Source: JAHEYF01 sp045805185 (GTDB taxonomy: Bacteria; Bacteroidota; Bacteroidia; B-17B0; Aurantibacillaceae). Taken from it: 64,000 bases of DNA. Both the position numbers and the translations under genes were made by a program. The stretch covers positions 11,063 to 75,062 of the forward strand of contig JBJMLS010000300.1 in assembly GCA_045805185.1 (NCBI GenBank). The letters are read 5' to 3'. Positions 61,459 through 64,000 of this stretch are shown here, piece by piece. The notes beneath the pieces are model-generated. The model was not told the DNA's origin. It did not search any database and worked only from the letters and a program-made list of their open reading frames with translations. Position 1 is the first letter of the stretch. The number at the start of each line of letters is the position of its first letter.

Positions 61459-61860
61459 TTAAATCCCTGCTGTTGGCTGCATTTCCATTTGAGCCCTGAG
61501 CCATTCCATTGCAGCTTCACGGTTACTGAAAATCTTAGTGACCACAGCCGGCTTATTCAGCTTGTTGTAAAGATCGCCCAATAAAGCAAGCGAGAAATTA
61601 TTGGTAACAAAAGCAACCGCTTTCATGTGCGATGAAAATTCCGCAGAAGCGCTCAGCTCGCGTACTTTCCGCGTCGCCCTGAAAAAACCTTTTCCTTCCG
61701 CAATCACATAGAACCTGGCCCCCGGTTTATAATTCATAAGCGCCTCTTTGGCTTCGATTGCGATGTCGATATCATGTGTCACACCTTCCTTTATGTAATA
61801 TTCCACAAGGAGATCATCGTGAACATGCATGACATAAAATTCGGTTTCTATGGTCTTCAT
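61459..61860 (-). CDS. STAS/SpoIIAA-like small protein
   Basis: 133 residues from the ATG at 61860 (MKTIETEFYVMHVHDDLLVE); a longer frame exists to 61896. The strand-helix pattern (AKEALMNYKPGARFYVIAEG, SSHMKAVAFVTNNFSLALLG, NREAAMEWLRAQ) resembles SpoIIAA/STAS-like folds. Similarity was judged by pattern, not by alignment. If it is such a protein it could be a target of SpoIIE-type phosphatases, three relatives of which are in the window. That is inference. Confidence 0.6.
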   Translation of the reverse strand: MKTIETEFYVMHVHDDLLVEYYIKEGVTHDIDIAIEAKEALMNYKPGARFYVIAEGKGFFRATRKVRELSASAEFSSHMKAVAFVTNNFSLALLGDLYNKLNKPAVVTKIFSNREAAMEWLRAQMEMQPTAGI

Positions 61861-61979
61861 AAGGACGCAAATATAAAGCTTTCCATTGATATGCATTCAG
61901 CAGAAGCCCGACGGGATCCGGACCAACTATTCGCCCCTATCGCGGCCAAAAAATACTTATATTAGTGAAGTAATAACGC

Positions 61980-63392
61980 ATGAAACGATTTTTACTTCTC
62001 CTGTTTGTTATTTCCGGATTGCATAGCGTGGCTCAACATGTCCCGCGTCTCATAGAAGATCTCGGAAAGCATGACTTTGCAAAGGAACCTGTTCATAGCC
62101 TTAACGGGAGCTGGGAAATATATTATCAGCGCTTGCTATTTCCCGAAGATTTTAAGACGCCTGATCCAAAGCGCGAAGCCATACTGACAAAGCCTTCTTC
62201 CTGGGGCGATATCCGGGTGAATGGTAAGGCCCTTGAAAATAAAGGATACGCTACTTACCGCATTACTCTTGTTCACTTACCTGCGGAGGAACTTGTGCTG
62301 GATGCCTACAGCATGCAAACCTCTTACCGGATCTTTATTAATGGAAAACTCTCGGCGGAGGTCGGAAGGCCCGGCAAAGACCTATTGTCAACGGTACCGA
62401 TGAATCGTGACGTACAGGTGAGCCTTCCTTTAACGGATACCGTTGAGATCATTGTTCAGGCGGCTAATTTTCATCACCGCAAAGGAGGCTTTGTACATCC
62501 GTTTGAAATTGGCACCCGTAAGGCAATTACAAAGCAACGGATGACATATTATTTACTGGACGTCACTGAAACTTCCGCCCTGGCCATTATTGGACTTTTT
62601 CTTCTTGCCTTATTTATTTTCAGGAGAAAGGACCTGTCGATACTTTATTTCGCTTTGTTTTGCATTACACTCAGCTTCCGTCCGGTGATCGCTGTTAATT
62701 ACCTGCTCTCCACACTTGTGGAACAGATCAATTGGTCGCTGATGCTAAAGACCGAATACCTGGCGATGCTGTTCCCCTGCCTGTTCATGCTGCTCTTCAT
62801 ACGAAAATTATTTACGGCCCAGTTCCCAAAACTGTTATTTACTATTTTCAGAAATGTGCTGCTGACCATGATCATTATTGTAGCCGCCTTTCCCCCTTCT
62901 GTTTTTTCCTGGTTAGTGCTTCCGATACTGATCATCATTCCTGCGGGAGTGACCTTATTCGCAATTACAATTATTCGCGCCATTGTTGCACAGGTGGAAG
63001 GCGCGCGTTACGCGGGTTTCGGATTGGCGACCCTTCTGTTGAGCCTGATCCTGAAAGTTACGGTATATGCGGGATTGATTGAACAGGTGCAGGTGCTGAT
63101 CACCTTGCTCGATGTAGGCTTTATCTTCATGATGTCGCTCATTCTCGGCTCACGCTTCTCGCTTCAATTCTCCAAAGTGGAACGCCTGCAGATTAAAACA
63201 GAACTACAGCACCTTGAGATCCAAAATCAAAAGATAGAAGTGGAAAAGCAAAAGGAAAAGCTGGAAGAGAAAAACAAAAGCATTATTGACAGTATAAATT
63301 ATGCCAAACGCATACAAAATTCCCTGTTGACAAGTGAAAAATACATTGAAAGAAAACTAAAAGAGCTAAGGAAGAACCGGAAGGGGTCGTAG
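61980..63392 (+). CDS. 7TM-DISM receptor ending after the phosphatase linker
   Basis: 470 residues. A signal peptide is followed by an extracellular jelly-roll domain (about 25-175: LNGSWEIYYQRLLFPEDF, ATYRITLVHLP, YRIFINGKLSAEVG). Seven hydrophobic helices run from about 190-400. A coiled coil and the linker IIDSINYAKRIQNSLLTSEK follow, and the chain stops at LKELRKNRKGS. In the receptor at 4889 the equivalent linker leads to a SpoIIE domain. Here the stop is at 63390-63392 and no phosphatase motif follows. The end looks like a designed C-terminus, perhaps a docking site; the loss of the output domain is the other reading. Confidence 0.85.
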   Translation: MKRFLLLLFVISGLHSVAQHVPRLIEDLGKHDFAKEPVHSLNGSWEIYYQRLLFPEDFKTPDPKREAILTKPSSWGDIRVNGKALENKGYATYRITLVHLPAEELVLDAYSMQTSYRIFINGKLSAEVGRPGKDLLSTVPMNRDVQVSLPLTDTVEIIVQAANFHHRKGGFVHPFEIGTRKAITKQRMTYYLLDVTETSALAIIGLFLLALFIFRRKDLSILYFALFCITLSFRPVIAVNYLLSTLVEQINWSLMLKTEYLAMLFPCLFMLLFIRKLFTAQFPKLLFTIFRNVLLTMIIIVAAFPPSVFSWLVLPILIIIPAGVTLFAITIIRAIVAQVEGARYAGFGLATLLLSLILKVTVYAGLIEQVQVLITLLDVGFIFMMSLILGSRFSLQFSKVERLQIKTELQHLEIQNQKIEVEKQKEKLEEKNKSIIDSINYAKRIQNSLLTSEKYIERKLKELRKNRKGS

Positions 63393-63407
63393 TTCCGGAT
63401 AAAGATC

Positions 63408-63839
63408 TCAGAAGGGAAGTAAAAAGCCCATCAGGTGATCTTCAATACTTTTAATGCTGAAGTTCAGGTTATAGGTTCTCAAAATAGTGTGGCTGCTTGT
63501 CAGTACATAGCTGATCCTTTCGTTGAGTCCATCCATGGTAGTTGCAGAAGTATCCCTGATCTCTTTTTCTGTACTGAACTCGTTTCCCCGGACCTTTCCA
63601 AAAAGATGAAGCCTGCATTTTCCATTTTTAAACCGGCAAATAAAAATAGTAAATCTCCCCTCATCCGGAAGCTCATCTCTGTATTCAACCCTCAGGTTGC
63701 CTGATCGCGAATAAGCCGGCTGATCCAGCGCGCCGGCTGGTTGCTCTCTCATTTCAGGAAGAGCCGGGATCGTGCCGGGCCTGAGCTCAATCCTATCGGA
63801 AAACTTACTTTGTGCTGCCTGCAATTCAAAGATGATCAT
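63408..63839 (-). CDS. Protein of unknown function
   Basis: 143 residues. No signal peptide or helix. A Pro-rich N-terminal part (PGTIPALPEMREQPAGALDQ) is followed by a compact beta-rich half (FTIFICRFKNGKCRLHLFGK, TILRTYNLNFSIKSIEDHL). No family recognised. It is convergent with the receptor gene (15 nt gap). Confidence 0.55.
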   Translation of the reverse strand: MIIFELQAAQSKFSDRIELRPGTIPALPEMREQPAGALDQPAYSRSGNLRVEYRDELPDEGRFTIFICRFKNGKCRLHLFGKVRGNEFSTEKEIRDTSATTMDGLNERISYVLTSSHTILRTYNLNFSIKSIEDHLMGFLLPF

Positions 63840-64000
63840 TTTAGGAGTATTGATTTCCGGATCAGGCGCAAATCCTATACCTATGCTAAATAAAATAGAA
63901 TGTGAGGAACTAATTCCACATTTGAAAACTTAAATCGCCAAATTTAGTCTTCAAACAAAAAAATGAAGCTCACTGTGCGCGAAAATTATTCCCCGGTTTC

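Overview
The window reads as a chromosome segment of a Bacteroidota bacterium. The signs are type IX secretion (T9SS) sorting tails (type A at the ends of the genes at 1-1757 and 1874-4789, type B or gliding-motility type at the end of 14982-17711), TAnnTTTG promoter boxes, few Shine-Dalgarno sequences, TonB-dependent outer-membrane receptors, 7TM-DISM receptors with SpoIIE-type phosphatases, and an ATP synthase cluster that lacks the beta and epsilon genes. I cannot assign a genus. No rRNA, tRNA, CRISPR array, transposase or phage gene was seen.

Layout. 0-10.2 kb: a multiheme cytochrome c cut by the window edge, a large FG-GAP/ASPIC secreted protein, a 7TM-DISM/SpoIIE phosphatase, then small metabolic enzymes (methyltransferase, VOC, PhzF, hotdog thioesterase). 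10.2-13.0 kb: an accessory-looking minus-strand block with a HicAB toxin-antitoxin pair and three tandem short ssb genes. 13.1-24 kb: amidohydrolase, T9SS type B surface protein, glycosyltransferase, alpha/beta hydrolase, DUF4349 lipoprotein, a second SpoIIE phosphatase, a PD40 propeller protein and small regulators. 24.0-26.7 kb: a three-domain LigD; no Ku gene is visible. 26.8-28.8 kb: a visibly AT-rich pair of unknown genes. 29-31 kb: a redoxin membrane protein and a block of degenerate intergenic repeats.

30.9-36.8 kb: the ATP synthase genes run atpB-atpE-atpF-atpH-atpA-atpG on the minus strand. The cluster is interrupted between atpA and atpG by a four-helix-bundle (S23/IVP) gene bordered by GAATTC-rich tracts. 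It also has a hairpin terminator directly after atpE and palindromic repeats between atpB and atpE. 37-50.4 kb: cell-envelope genes (PepSY-like protein, two TonB-receptor-type proteins, LpxR-like deacylase, DAACS symporter, DoxX protein, two TPR/PD40 proteins).

50.4-54.2 kb is the most unusual part. Reading along the minus strand there is a twice-repeated unit: an Arg/Gly/Ser/Tyr-rich, apparently disordered protein followed by a 57-residue lipoprotein. The unit leads into a YciF-like (DUF892) ferritin-fold protein with a Lys/Ala-rich head and an Asp/Glu-rich tail. One disordered protein carries KGG-type general-stress repeats; the other resembles RGG/SYG-rich phase-separating proteins in composition. 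I propose this as a stress-responsive module. 54.3-64 kb: a double-DUF3606 protein, a NYN nuclease that overlaps the next gene by 185 nt, a DUF421 protein, regulators, an MFS transporter, a divergent response regulator, an outer-membrane barrel, and a 7TM-DISM receptor that ends right after the linker that normally leads to SpoIIE.

Four small genes too short for routine calling were found by reading: 12865-13041 (two-helix membrane protein), 29040-29198 (Cys/His-rich), 51820-51993 (lipoprotein) and its relative, 53178-53351, whose start was corrected.
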